Shown here in pieces: positions 1 to 9,602 of a stretch of 64,000 nucleotides of DNA. The translations under genes were made by a program, and so were the position numbers. A model generated the notes under the pieces. It had not been told where the DNA came from and did no database searches. It was given only the letters and a program-made list of their open reading frames with translations. Location: NCBI RefSeq assembly GCF_014838715.1, contig NZ_CP061947.1:2542001-2606000 (forward strand), in the 5' to 3' direction. Origin of the DNA: Algoriphagus sp. Y33 (GTDB lineage Bacteria > Bacteroidota > Bacteroidia > Cytophagales > Cyclobacteriaceae). Each line of letters opens with the position of its first letter. The first letter of the stretch is position 1.

Positions 1-1286
1 TTTCTGATTTTCTTAAATGAACCGATCTCAAAGCCGATTTTCAGCTGGACCCTACTTTTATATAAACTGGATTTCTTGTCAAAAAAGGGATCAATCGATC
101 CTATCACTACTGACCGGATAGTAGTGCCCATCGGGATGGTTCTCCCAAGCGCGAAGTTGGAAGCCCAGGCTTTTCCCTCAAAATCCCTGGACTCATAGCC
201 TGAGGGGTTGGTGACGGTTACCCGGTTGCGGTTTACCGTGCCCTGTGCAAACCAGTTGCCCTTACTGAACCGCAATCCCGTAAACACTCCCAGCCCTTCT
301 CTTCTCAATTTCTCCTTGTCGTCAAACTGCTTTTTCCATGTCATCCCTCCCATCAGGACAAACTGCTGGGAAAAGGAATACGAGAGTCCGTAATCCAGCA
401 GCAGTCCCTCCCCGAAGGAAGTGAGCGGATCATACCACAGCAGCATCCCGATCCGGTGGACAACCGGCACTTCTTTTAGCCGGTTTGGCTCAAAAAATTC
501 TCTCTTCTTGTTTTTCAGCTCGGAGGGAATGGCTTTTATATTCCCAAGAGAATCGATCTTCAGTTTGGAAAAATCCTTCCCCGTCTTTTGGATGTACTCA
601 TCCGAAATATGTGCTGCCTTTACTTTTGCAAGTTCCTTGGCCTGTTCAAAAGGAATTTCCGAGGGCAAACCATTTTTGGTCAGCTCTGCCAGCGCATCCT
701 TTCCGTAGAAGTCAGGGAGTTTGGCACTTCTGGGGTCAACCCCTTCTTTTACCACACCCGTGAGCTGTTCTTCCACCTTGGGCATGATCCATTCATTGGT
801 CAGCGCCTTGAGATTTTCATTGTTCTGGTCCACTAGCGATTCCAGTTCTGTAACATCTTGTATATTTTCTATTCTTGTTTTGGATTCATTCACCCGTTCC
901 AGTGTGTTTTTTGCAGCATTCTTGATTTCTTCCCCTGGGATATCTTCCCTTTGGATCAGGCTTTCCAGTGTTTTGCTTTCCTGTTCCAGCACTTCTTTGC
1001 TTCTTTCTTTGGCCAGCGTAAACAAGCTGTCTCTCTGGGTGCTGTCAGCGGTGATTTCCTTTAATTCTCTGAGTTCATTTTGTAGCGAATCGTATGACTT
1101 CTTAAGCGATTGGATCTGCTTGAGTTCTTCCAAATACGGGATTTCGGGCTTGGTGTGTAAAGCAGGGATAGACGCTGAAACCGAAGGCTTGGGAAGTTTT
1201 GAATTCATGCCACCCGGCAAGTTTTGCGCATTCAAAAAATAAGATGAAAGCATCAAGCAAAAAACAAACAATGTTTTTCTGAGCAT
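1..1286 (-). CDS. exported coiled-coil / barrel-like protein, C-terminus cut by window edge
   Basis: Reading the minus strand from the ATG at 1286 gives an uninterrupted frame of 428 codons that runs off the window, so the stop is not seen. The first 20 or so residues form a signal peptide ending in LNAQ. Residues 45-200 are rich in Glu, Lys and Gln and look like alpha-helical coiled coil. From about residue 290 the sequence becomes aromatic and glycine-rich with alternating beta-strand character, as in an outer-membrane or secreted beta domain. It is the last gene seen in the RHS cluster and has the same direction as the RHS genes. I do not recognise the family. A role in surface display or anchoring of the RHS products is only an inference from position. 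The plus-strand open frames over this stretch are shadows. Confidence 0.75.
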   Translation of the reverse strand, partial: MLRKTLFVFCLMLSSYFLNAQNLPGGMNSKLPKPSVSASIPALHTKPEIPYLEELKQIQSLKKSYDSLQNELRELKEITADSTQRDSLFTLAKERSKEVLEQESKTLESLIQREDIPGEEIKNAAKNTLERVNESKTRIENIQDVTELESLVDQNNENLKALTNEWIMPKVEEQLTGVVKEGVDPRSAKLPDFYGKDALAELTKNGLPSEIPFEQAKELAKVKAAHISDEYIQKTGKDFSKLKIDSLGNIKAIPSELKNKKREFFEPNRLKEVPVVHRIGMLLWYDPLTSFGEGLLLDYGLSYSFSQQFVLMGGMTWKKQFDDKEKLRREGLGVFTGLRFSKGNWFAQGTVNRNRVTVTNPSGYESRDFEGKAWASNFALGRTIPMGTTIRSVVIGSIDPFFDKKSSLYKSRVQLKIGFEIGSFKKIR

Positions 1287-1451
1287 AACTATTTGTCTTA
1301 TCAGATATAACTATACATTACATTTAAAAACCAATTTGAATACTATTTTCACTTTATGAAATATGAATTACAAATTCTATTCTATAAAAAAGATTGGATA
1401 CAATATATATCTAGTTATTCGTCAAACTTAACTCAAGTGGAAGCTTCTACT

Positions 1452-1931
1452 TTACTCTTCGTAAATACTCATTTTTTCTAAACCATAATTTTTATAGTTA
1501 GCACTATAATCCCTTATTTGACTTGATGTTTTTAAATCATTTAAAATTATTTTACTATTATCAAAAAAAACTTTAGGTTCACTAGTATCACAATCACAAG
1601 CATATATATTTAATGTATCTCCATTTATTTTATAAAACACTTCATTTGTATAAAAAATATAGTCTTTATCTTTATCCGGAATAGTTATTGGGGTTTCAGA
1701 AAAAACTATTTCTTCATGATTACTTGATACTCCCCAAATTTTTGCACGAACATATATCCTCTTGCCATTAGACAGGGTTAATATTTCTGTCACTTCTTCT
1801 TGTGGGAAGCCTTCCTGATTATTGGTACTTTCTTCATTATTTTTCTCCACTTTTATTTGGCGTTGATGATTGTTACAACTAAAAACTATACCAAATACTG
1901 TAAAAATCAATATCAGTTTTATTCTTTTCAT
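1452..1931 (-). CDS. small lipoprotein after the RHS toxin tip, possible immunity protein
   Basis: The product has about 159 residues. An upstream ATG at 1958 lies inside the RHS gene. The ATG at 1931 is preferred because it gives a clean lipoprotein signal (MKRIKL, hydrophobic core, then FSC with Cys at about position 19 followed by two Asn), and because it lies five bases after the RHS stop codon. The mature part is acidic and beta-rich with no domain I recognise. It is much more AT-rich than the RHS body, as is the RHS tip before it. Polymorphic toxin genes are commonly followed by their immunity gene, so an immunity or accessory lipoprotein is the leading guess. It is not shown by any motif. 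Confidence 0.75.
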   Translation of the reverse strand: MKRIKLILIFTVFGIVFSCNNHQRQIKVEKNNEESTNNQEGFPQEEVTEILTLSNGKRIYVRAKIWGVSSNHEEIVFSETPITIPDKDKDYIFYTNEVFYKINGDTLNIYACDCDTSEPKVFFDNSKIILNDLKTSSQIRDYSANYKNYGLEKMSIYEE

Positions 1932-1935
1932 CGCA

Positions 1936-4900
1936 CTACTTTTTTTGATTTTCTCCAAACTTCCAACCTGCTCTACTCATTCTGTACTGGTAATTGACTT
2001 CTCCCCAAGTAGGCGATACAAATTTGCTTTTGTTTGAGCTTATATAAGTACCCAAAGTAACAATATCTAGCATCTGACCTTTCGAAAGTTCTTTATTATG
2101 GCTGTTTTCAATGTGTAATGCTCCAGCTAATTTTTGGAATGTGGTAAATGAGATCCCAACTCCCATAATAGTACCACCTTCTGCATTGAATCCTGCTAAA
2201 AAGTTCCCTGCCGAACGAGACGTGGCATACTTCCCATTTAATAATCCACCAACATTAGGATAATCTCGCTTTATATTAAACACCCCTCTCTTATTTGAAG
2301 CTTGAGCAATCCCCATCAAATTCATATCCTTTGCTTTAGCATTCATTTCAGAGATAATAGGGTCAAAAGATTTTCCTATTTGTACTGTGATATTAGTCAT
2401 TGTCTTTCCTGTTTCTGGATTTACAAATTCATCCCAATATTCTGTTTCTCCAACTTTAGTACCACCACTTGATGTTCCATGTTTTTCTGCTCGTTTGGAT
2501 AATTGATATTCGGTTACAGAACCACCATCAGCATTTTTACCGTGTTGATACACTCCCAGATCTCCATCTTTGTAGACAGCAACCACGTTCCCGTCCTCAT
2601 CTGTATGCGTGCTGAACATTCCAGTAGGATCCATGTACTTTACAGGATTATTCATAACCCAGGCATATGGAGACATTGAGTAATAACCGTCCGACATGGG
2701 ATCTAACTGCAAAGTCCTCCCTATCACCGGATCATAACCACGGGCATGAAAGTCGTAGATATTCAAGCTATTGTCATCCATCATCTCCTTGCCCTGATAG
2801 AGATACTTATTCGCCTTAATCTCTCCATGCTGAAAACCAAGCCCTTTCAGTTCCAGTCCCCAAGGATCATAATGTGTTTCCTGTACTATGGCCGAACTCA
2901 CACTCATCACCATCATATTGTCAAACCAGACATCCTCTGAAGTCTCGTTTACCACAAAGGTTTCCATATATCCGTCCTTCGAAATATACATATTCTCTTC
3001 CAACACTTCATGCTGGTTTGCCGCATTTTTAGAGAGGACTTTCTTGCCCACTTCATATCTGTTAGAGTCCTGATCGTAAAGTGCGTACATCAGATAGGCC
3101 TCGGGAGCTTCTTTTTTCTGAAGATCCTTGGCCAATATATCCGCCAGATTCAACAGAGCTATGGGATTTGCACCGCCTGCACGCTGGGTGCTCAGTGCCA
3201 GCTCATTCAGGTCTGCCACCAGTCTTTCCCTCCCCCCCGCTGCCATAAAGCTTGCGGCGTTCACTTTTTGGTTTTTGTCCTCCAGGTATTTGCCGTGAAC
3301 CTGTAATTTCAAACTGTCTCCGGCATAGATTTCCTGGGTTCTTCCGGGCCCCACCATTCTTCCCCTGTCCGCATTCAGCCAGGCTACCTTGTTTCCGCCC
3401 TGCGTCACGTTATGCTCGGACTCGGTCTGTCTTGATTCCGATACCATGGAAAACTCCATCTCCTCAGTTTCTGCATTTTGCATTTCCATGGTGGCAACAA
3501 AGGTCTGAACAGTAGGACTGCGCAATACCTGACGTACATTTCCCAGGTGGTCTTTTACATAGAATTCACTCCAAAGTTGGTTCTCCTCCGCAACTACCCT
3601 TCCCTCCTCATGCACCAGGTAATCCAGGGCTCCGTTCAGAAGCACTACCTCACCGATGTAATCCTGTGTCTTGGTCAGGGATCCGCTGCTGTTGTAAACT
3701 TTTTGGGTCAGCTTGTTCCCTTCCGCATCGTAGGCAAATTTCAGCTTGCCTCCCGTGGAGAAAGTGATCTCTTCGGGAAGGTTCAGGTGGTTGAATTTGG
3801 TCTCCGAAATTCTCCTGTCTTTGTTCACCCGCTGGTTCCCGTTGGCATCATAAAGGTAATTCCCCGTTGCCCCGGTGTTGGGCTTGAAATCTTTGGAGGT
3901 AAAAGTATTGGAGCTTTGTCCGTCTGCCACTCCCAGCAGCCTGTTGGAATAGATATCCCCAAAGGTGGTGTTGGTCGCATAACTATAAGTCAGTGCATCG
4001 ACTATGTTATAGTTCCCGGCAGCCCTTTCTCCCCGCCGGGTCATGGTCTTGATGTTCCCGTTGGCATCGTAGGCGATCCCGCTCAGGTTGTAGCGGCTGT
4101 TTTCCCCGGTGGCCGTTGAAGTGAATGTGGCTCCAGTGATCCTGTTCGCATTGTCATACGCATAGTTGTAGGTACGGGTGACCGGGGTGGTCTCCTGTCC
4201 CCCTGTCCAGGAAACCCCCGCTATGTTCCCGTTGAACCTGTTGGCAGTCGCCCCGCTGTTATAATACAAGGTCTGCCTGAAGATTCCCGTATATCCTGAG
4301 CCCTGCCCTGTCAGCCAGCCCCGGATATTGTACGTGCCCGTCTGGTTGGCATTGGAGGCCACCGTCGGAAAGGTCTTGCCTGTCTGCCTGCCCAGGTCAT
4401 CGTAGGTGTATTGGGCAAGGTTCTTTACGGACCCGCTTCCCACTTTATGGGTAATCTTCTCCAGCTGCCCGATCACGTTGTAGGTATAGGCGCGGAGAAC
4501 CGTGTAATTGGAGGACAGGGAATTGGCGGTCAGGCGGTGGGTAGGCTGGTCCTCAAAGTTATAGGCGGTGGAAGACCGTACCGTTCCGCCAACCTGATGC
4601 TGCCCCAGTGTCTGGACCACCCTGCCTTTGTTGTCATAATAAAAAGCCGTGGTATAAAAATGCCCGGTCTCCAGGTCCTTGACCTTTTTGCCTGTCTGCA
4701 GGCCATGGACCCGGGTGCTGGCAGCAGACAGAAAGGGTGAGCCCGGATTGGCATATGAAAAGCCGGTCAGGTATTGATAGGAGTCGTAATAGTTTACCGT
4801 CAGGATCTCCCCCTCCGCCGTCGGCCATGCCCCTGCCGCCCCCGATGCGGGTGGTGTGCCGATCCTTGCGGTGAAGGATTGGTTTCCCGTCGCCTTCACC

Positions 4901-6120
4901 GTAAACCCGTTCTGCAGGATGATGGAGCTTGATGCCACATACTCCTGATAGCCGTCGTACTTGGCAGAGGTAATTGTCGTTCCGGTTTTTATTTTTGCGG
5001 TGTTCGCTTTCACCGTGGCGTTGTTGGCACCCATCGTGTTCAGCGTGGTCTGCAGGGAAGCGAATGTGGCCGTAGTCGGTACTGTGATAAGTCCTGTCAT
5101 CACCGGCCTTCCCAAGGCATCATATTTGGTATAAAGCCATTTGCTTTCACTCCTCAGATTCCCGTCCTGAAAGCCCACCTGTCTGTCCTGAAGATCATAC
5201 AGGTAGTACTCAACACCCTTTTCCGGAACATACTTTTCGGTCAGCCTGCCTCTTCCGTCATATTTATACCGGAAGTACTGGGCATTCGCCAGTGTCGCAT
5301 TGGTTGAAAGGTTCCACCCCTTGCCCAGCATGATCTGGGTTGCCTGGGGTGGGATCACCACACGGAGCTGGCCCAGATCATCATACACATAATAGGTACA
5401 CAGCCAGCCCGAATGTCCGTTTCCCGTGGCCGCGGCGGTATTCTGTACTTTTTTAAGGATCACCCTGCCCAGTTTGTCGGTGTATTGGACGGTGGTTTTG
5501 TCGTCTTCATCCTGAGAAATTTCCACCCACAGCAGGTTGTTCCCGTAGGCGGCGGAGGTCACGGGAAGCCCCGCACTGTTTACCGTGAAGATCCTCACCC
5601 CTTCCCCAGAGGTGTTGGGCCTTCTGGAGAACTTCACTTCCTTCCCCGTGCCCAGTCTCCAGGCACTGCCCGGGGCGGCTTGCTTATCCACCCGGTTCAG
5701 CGGGGAGGGCTCGAAGTCTATTTCAGAATAGCCATAGGTATCCCCGTAAATAGGATTGGTCCTGCTGGAATGCATCGTTAATCCATTGGTTCGGAATCGG
5801 CCGTCTTGGGTGCCTGAAGATTCAAAATACGGGAGATACTCTTTTTTCTGACGTCCAAAATCATCATAGTCTATGGGTGTAATCAGATCCTTGCCCGTGA
5901 TCGTGGACTGTTTGCCAACCGTCTGCTGGGGTCTGCCCAGGCCGTCAAAGTAGGTAAACGTCTTATAGGACTGGGCAGGCGTGCCCCCCGTAACAGTGGA
6001 CACTGTAGCGGTTCCTGTGCGCGCACGGTAAGTCTTCACAAAGTTCTCCGTAGTCTGGCCAATTGAGTACGTTAGGGTAACCAAAAACAGAAAAAGGGTA
6101 GTATACAGATAGTGTCTCAT
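1936..6120 (-). CDS. RHS-repeat protein (DUF6443-type N-terminus) with variable C-terminal tip
   Basis: A secreted RHS/YD-repeat protein of 1394 residues with a signal peptide ending SIGQ at about residue 22. The N-terminus (FDGLGRPQQT, then DYDDFGRQKKEY) is the DUF6443-like start typical of Bacteroidota RHS proteins. Many YD repeats follow (YDDLGR, YDGRGR, YDANGN). The conserved RHS core lies at about residues 1110-1168 (YLYQGKEMMDD, RGYDP, LDPMSDGYYSMSPYAW, YMDPTG). In RHS proteins this core closes the cocoon that holds a C-terminal toxin. The last 226 residues after MDPTG are unrelated to the repeats and are AT-rich, so they are probably an exchangeable toxin tip. I cannot name the toxin fold; a short GNFLAGFN stretch loosely recalls type-44 polymorphic toxins. 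It is preceded by a partner RHS protein 12 bp upstream. Confidence 0.93.
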   Translation of the reverse strand: MRHYLYTTLFLFLVTLTYSIGQTTENFVKTYRARTGTATVSTVTGGTPAQSYKTFTYFDGLGRPQQTVGKQSTITGKDLITPIDYDDFGRQKKEYLPYFESSGTQDGRFRTNGLTMHSSRTNPIYGDTYGYSEIDFEPSPLNRVDKQAAPGSAWRLGTGKEVKFSRRPNTSGEGVRIFTVNSAGLPVTSAAYGNNLLWVEISQDEDDKTTVQYTDKLGRVILKKVQNTAAATGNGHSGWLCTYYVYDDLGQLRVVIPPQATQIMLGKGWNLSTNATLANAQYFRYKYDGRGRLTEKYVPEKGVEYYLYDLQDRQVGFQDGNLRSESKWLYTKYDALGRPVMTGLITVPTTATFASLQTTLNTMGANNATVKANTAKIKTGTTITSAKYDGYQEYVASSSIILQNGFTVKATGNQSFTARIGTPPASGAAGAWPTAEGEILTVNYYDSYQYLTGFSYANPGSPFLSAASTRVHGLQTGKKVKDLETGHFYTTAFYYDNKGRVVQTLGQHQVGGTVRSSTAYNFEDQPTHRLTANSLSSNYTVLRAYTYNVIGQLEKITHKVGSGSVKNLAQYTYDDLGRQTGKTFPTVASNANQTGTYNIRGWLTGQGSGYTGIFRQTLYYNSGATANRFNGNIAGVSWTGGQETTPVTRTYNYAYDNANRITGATFTSTATGENSRYNLSGIAYDANGNIKTMTRRGERAAGNYNIVDALTYSYATNTTFGDIYSNRLLGVADGQSSNTFTSKDFKPNTGATGNYLYDANGNQRVNKDRRISETKFNHLNLPEEITFSTGGKLKFAYDAEGNKLTQKVYNSSGSLTKTQDYIGEVVLLNGALDYLVHEEGRVVAEENQLWSEFYVKDHLGNVRQVLRSPTVQTFVATMEMQNAETEEMEFSMVSESRQTESEHNVTQGGNKVAWLNADRGRMVGPGRTQEIYAGDSLKLQVHGKYLEDKNQKVNAASFMAAGGRERLVADLNELALSTQRAGGANPIALLNLADILAKDLQKKEAPEAYLMYALYDQDSNRYEVGKKVLSKNAANQHEVLEENMYISKDGYMETFVVNETSEDVWFDNMMVMSVSSAIVQETHYDPWGLELKGLGFQHGEIKANKYLYQGKEMMDDNSLNIYDFHARGYDPVIGRTLQLDPMSDGYYSMSPYAWVMNNPVKYMDPTGMFSTHTDEDGNVVAVYKDGDLGVYQHGKNADGGSVTEYQLSKRAEKHGTSSGGTKVGETEYWDEFVNPETGKTMTNITVQIGKSFDPIISEMNAKAKDMNLMGIAQASNKRGVFNIKRDYPNVGGLLNGKYATSRSAGNFLAGFNAEGGTIMGVGISFTTFQKLAGALHIENSHNKELSKGQMLDIVTLGTYISSNKSKFVSPTWGEVNYQYRMSRAGWKFGENQKK

Positions 6121-6132
6121 CTTAAAAATGGG

Positions 6133-9100
6133 TTAGTTGCCGGCGTAGTTGTATTCGTAATGCTCCAGGATATTGCCGTCTTCATCCTTGATGGTCTGGA
6201 GACGGTTCGCAGTATCGTAAAAATAGTTTACCGTGTAGCCTCTCGGATCGGTCTGGCTGGTCATGCCAACCAAAGGTTCATAGGTATAACTGGTCATCAT
6301 CGCATCAGCAGGATGAAGCCTGAGCTCATCTATGATAATATTGCTTCCCGATATGGTCAGGCTGGTGGACGTGATTGTCTTTTCCACCCACTTCCATGCG
6401 GTGGTCAGTGATTCGGTCTGCCCGCCAACGTTCACCGATCCGGTGCCTGAAACTGTCTTTGCCCAGAAGCCCACACGGTAAGGGCTGGAGGAAGAGGCGG
6501 TAATCCCGGTCTTGCTGATCGACCCGGAACTTAGATTATAACCTTTTGTGCCGGTTTTGAAGGTCGTTACAGGGGTACCTGAATATGTCCAGCCGCCTTT
6601 ATTATCGCTATACTCAAACGAGCTAAAACAACTCTTATTCAAGGAAGAATTCTGAATTTCGGCAAGCAGAAGATTTTCGCCTAAAGCCCATATAAATTCA
6701 GTTCTTCGGTCACCGCTTTGCCGGACTTCCTGAATGTTTTCCCGACTATCATATGCCATATAATCAGTAGTTTTTCCCGGGTCTGATGATGAACGTTTAA
6801 CTATATCGGAAGACGGCAGATACACCCCCGAAAAATACGGCTTATACTTAGTTTCCCTTTCTGAAAAAAGTGTGGAGCCTATCTTTGACTGTTCTTTCAC
6901 CACCGTCCCCAATTCATTGTTGGTGATCATTAATTGTCTTGCACTCTCCTCCTGTCCCGTATAGGAAACATTGTAGGGATAAAAATAAAAATGGTGTAAG
7001 GAGTCCGATTTTGAACCGGTCTGGCTTAACTTATATAAGTTGCGATAATCGTCGTAATAATACTTTGATTTCCTTTCAAAATAATTGGCATTGTTGGCAG
7101 AACTCTCCCATTCAGATTTTTCCGATAAAAGCCCAACGTTTGAGGTCAATTCATAAAACTCTATAATCTGGGGAGTTGGTAACATTTCAGGCCTGTTGGA
7201 CAATAATTTATCACCAATTTTTATCCCAAATGTAATATCCGAGATATTGCTTTCCTCAATATATTTAAACTCTGACTTTTTCAGCGGTGTATTAGAATAA
7301 CCGGATACAGAATTCACCTCTTCGTATATTTTTTTCCCATTTATGCCACTTTCAAAATCTACAGGGGGATACGGGAAATAATTTAAAGGAACTGTAGGAA
7401 TAATGGAAAATTCAGACTTAATACTTTCTGAGTTAGTACTACCGACAAATTTCTCAATAATAGTACTATAACCAACCGACCCGAATGAAGAAGTAACTTG
7501 AGGGGTATTGGAATAGGCCCGCATTTGTTGGTAATCTGCAGTGTAAATGTACACAAGGCCTGGTTGAACAGTACTATCTATTAATTTACGGTATTTGATC
7601 ATTTCAGAGTAGTCAAGTGGGGATTGATTAAGTCTCAAACCACTGGATTCAGTGTCTGTTTCATTTGCCTTGTAAATGTACTCTCTGGTTATAGGGAATA
7701 CACCTGGCTTTTCATATAGCCTTTGCGACTTTAAACGCAAGCCACCTGCAAGATTATTTCCAGGAATTTGTCCGCCTTCTAAAACATTCCAAATTATCTG
7801 ATAATAAAATCCGTTGGTTTGAGGCGGGTCTTGATTGAATTGAACTGACATTTTATAATCACCATTCGGCAAATAATAATTAAATCCCTGTGTAAAGGTA
7901 ATATTGATAGAATTGTTGGTGGATGAAAGTCCTCTCAAATAAAGCAAACCACATTGAGGGCTGCCTTCACAGACCATACTGCCTACACCAACTGTAACAA
8001 AACTTCCACCATTGGGATCGTTATCATTCAAAAATTCATCAGGGGGATTGGAAATTGTAAAAAATTCTTCATAATAATCCTCCATTGGAGGCGCCGACTC
8101 TTCAATTGAAGAAATCATTTGTGTATATTGACCGGGAAGCTGATCATCATTAACCACATGATTCTCAAAAACAAAATCTGTGTATCCCCCTGTTGGGTAG
8201 GTCATCCTCTTTATTATCCCGAATTGCGAGGATGATTCATGAATCGTTCTGTTTGCACTTATGTATTGGAATGGTGGCGAAATATTCTCAAGCCATTGGG
8301 TAGGAATCAGGTTGGGATTGGAAGTCTTTCCATTATAATATCCCCAGAAGTCCTGTGCAGTACTGTTTCTACAAGGCGGGGTTTTGGTTGTTTCATACAA
8401 AAATTCATATTCCCGGTTTGGAGTATTTTCATCGATTACCTTATCCAGTTTTAACCAATACTTAGAATAGGGATTGTCAACTGCACAACCGCTCCCTGTA
8501 AAATAAGTAAACTGCAAATCAAATGATCTAACTTTTACGTTCAACTTATTATATAGCTCAATCTTATCTATAGCATAGCCCCCGTTTAAGTCAGTCCGTG
8601 TCGTTGACGTGGGAACGAATTTTGCGTAACCACCCGGGAAATTAATCTGGGAAATAATCTTTGCACTTATTTGGGTAATAATCTGAACGCTTCCTTCATC
8701 TGATGGAGATCCCCCAGAAATATTCCCACTAATAAATTGATATTTAGTGTAGGTCCGAATACTCTTTGTGATTTGGGATTCATTCCTGTATTGGAAACTA
8801 ACTTTATTCTCATTATTGAATTTATACATTTCTGAAGGATACCAAGCAGATATTATGTTTTCACCAGGTTCCGAGGTATTTGATTGTGTTTTTTCGTTAA
8901 CATCAAACCTGTAGTTTATCCCCTTATCATCTGTCACATAGAAAACATCATTTGAAAACTCAATTTTTATATTGCTGGATGGAATTGTGATGAATTTATT
9001 ATTCACCTGATCAAAAACAAACTTTCCCGAGAACCCCACTAAAGATATAAAAAAGAAATCCGGTTCACTGTCCATCTCCCCCGACTTCACCAAAGTTAAA

Positions 9101-9573
9101 AAATGATTATACTGGCTATTAGTGACCCCGTTTAACCTATGGTATAAATCGAAAACAGAATAGCCTAGAAATTTACTAAAGAAGCCTCCAGGTCCATTGT
9201 CAGGCAGACCATTTACCGACCGGGAAATAACCGGTATCGTATTTATAGACCAACCTAAGCCCACATTTGAAGCGATAGTTTCAACCTTGTTTCCAGAAGC
9301 ATTGTAGTTGAGACCAATAGGAATTGAAAAATTCTTGGTTCCAATTTCAAAAAGCGGCACTGAAATAGCTGGAACCCCTGTAAACTTATCAACCGGAGTC
9401 TCGCCATACTGTGTTATCGCCGCTGCATTTGGGCTTAGGGGAACTATTTGCTTAACGCGCTCTTGAGCAGTTAATGGTATGGAATATATAAAACAAGTGC
9501 AATATAGGGCAACACCTATTATCCCACTGCATTTGTGGAAAAACGGATTAAAGATTTTAAGAAGCTTTTTCAT
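6133..9573 (-). CDS. large exported RHS-associated protein with C-terminal YD repeat
   Basis: About 1146 residues. The start at 9573 (MKKLLKIF) gives a plausible signal peptide ending LTAQ; an in-frame ATG at 9597 would add eight residues. The N-terminal stretch (GETPVDKFTGVPAISVPLFEI, then GLNYNASGNKVETIASNVGLGWS) is the conserved start of Bacteroidota proteins that precede RHS genes. The middle is large and AT-rich. Near residue 990 there is a carbohydrate-binding-like jelly-roll segment (FSSFEYSDNKGGW). The last 60 residues are GC-rich with YD-type sequence (YTYEPLVGMTSQTDPRGYT, FYDTANRLQTI). The composition changes sharply at about 6600. It ends 12 bp before the RHS gene, so the two are probably co-transcribed and act together at the cell surface. 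The exact function is unknown. Confidence 0.9.
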   Translation of the reverse strand: MKKLLKIFNPFFHKCSGIIGVALYCTCFIYSIPLTAQERVKQIVPLSPNAAAITQYGETPVDKFTGVPAISVPLFEIGTKNFSIPIGLNYNASGNKVETIASNVGLGWSINTIPVISRSVNGLPDNGPGGFFSKFLGYSVFDLYHRLNGVTNSQYNHFLTLVKSGEMDSEPDFFFISLVGFSGKFVFDQVNNKFITIPSSNIKIEFSNDVFYVTDDKGINYRFDVNEKTQSNTSEPGENIISAWYPSEMYKFNNENKVSFQYRNESQITKSIRTYTKYQFISGNISGGSPSDEGSVQIITQISAKIISQINFPGGYAKFVPTSTTRTDLNGGYAIDKIELYNKLNVKVRSFDLQFTYFTGSGCAVDNPYSKYWLKLDKVIDENTPNREYEFLYETTKTPPCRNSTAQDFWGYYNGKTSNPNLIPTQWLENISPPFQYISANRTIHESSSQFGIIKRMTYPTGGYTDFVFENHVVNDDQLPGQYTQMISSIEESAPPMEDYYEEFFTISNPPDEFLNDNDPNGGSFVTVGVGSMVCEGSPQCGLLYLRGLSSTNNSINITFTQGFNYYLPNGDYKMSVQFNQDPPQTNGFYYQIIWNVLEGGQIPGNNLAGGLRLKSQRLYEKPGVFPITREYIYKANETDTESSGLRLNQSPLDYSEMIKYRKLIDSTVQPGLVYIYTADYQQMRAYSNTPQVTSSFGSVGYSTIIEKFVGSTNSESIKSEFSIIPTVPLNYFPYPPVDFESGINGKKIYEEVNSVSGYSNTPLKKSEFKYIEESNISDITFGIKIGDKLLSNRPEMLPTPQIIEFYELTSNVGLLSEKSEWESSANNANYFERKSKYYYDDYRNLYKLSQTGSKSDSLHHFYFYPYNVSYTGQEESARQLMITNNELGTVVKEQSKIGSTLFSERETKYKPYFSGVYLPSSDIVKRSSSDPGKTTDYMAYDSRENIQEVRQSGDRRTEFIWALGENLLLAEIQNSSLNKSCFSSFEYSDNKGGWTYSGTPVTTFKTGTKGYNLSSGSISKTGITASSSSPYRVGFWAKTVSGTGSVNVGGQTESLTTAWKWVEKTITSTSLTISGSNIIIDELRLHPADAMMTSYTYEPLVGMTSQTDPRGYTVNYFYDTANRLQTIKDEDGNILEHYEYNYAGN

Positions 9574-9602
9574 AAACTTGATAGTGTAAGACACCATTTA
9601 AC

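Noticed and set aside
208..1242. Several plus-strand open frames of 61-173 codons at the left edge
   Set aside because: They are antisense to the minus-strand exported coiled-coil gene, which has a signal peptide and continuous sense sequence.
1936..2620. Assigning the RHS tip to the type-44 polymorphic toxin family
   Set aside because: Only one short motif (GNFLAGFN) is suggestive; the rest cannot be aligned by eye.
3478..4119. 213-codon plus-strand frame inside the RHS gene
   Set aside because: Antisense of RHS repeats; it has no independent signal and its residues follow the repeat periodicity.
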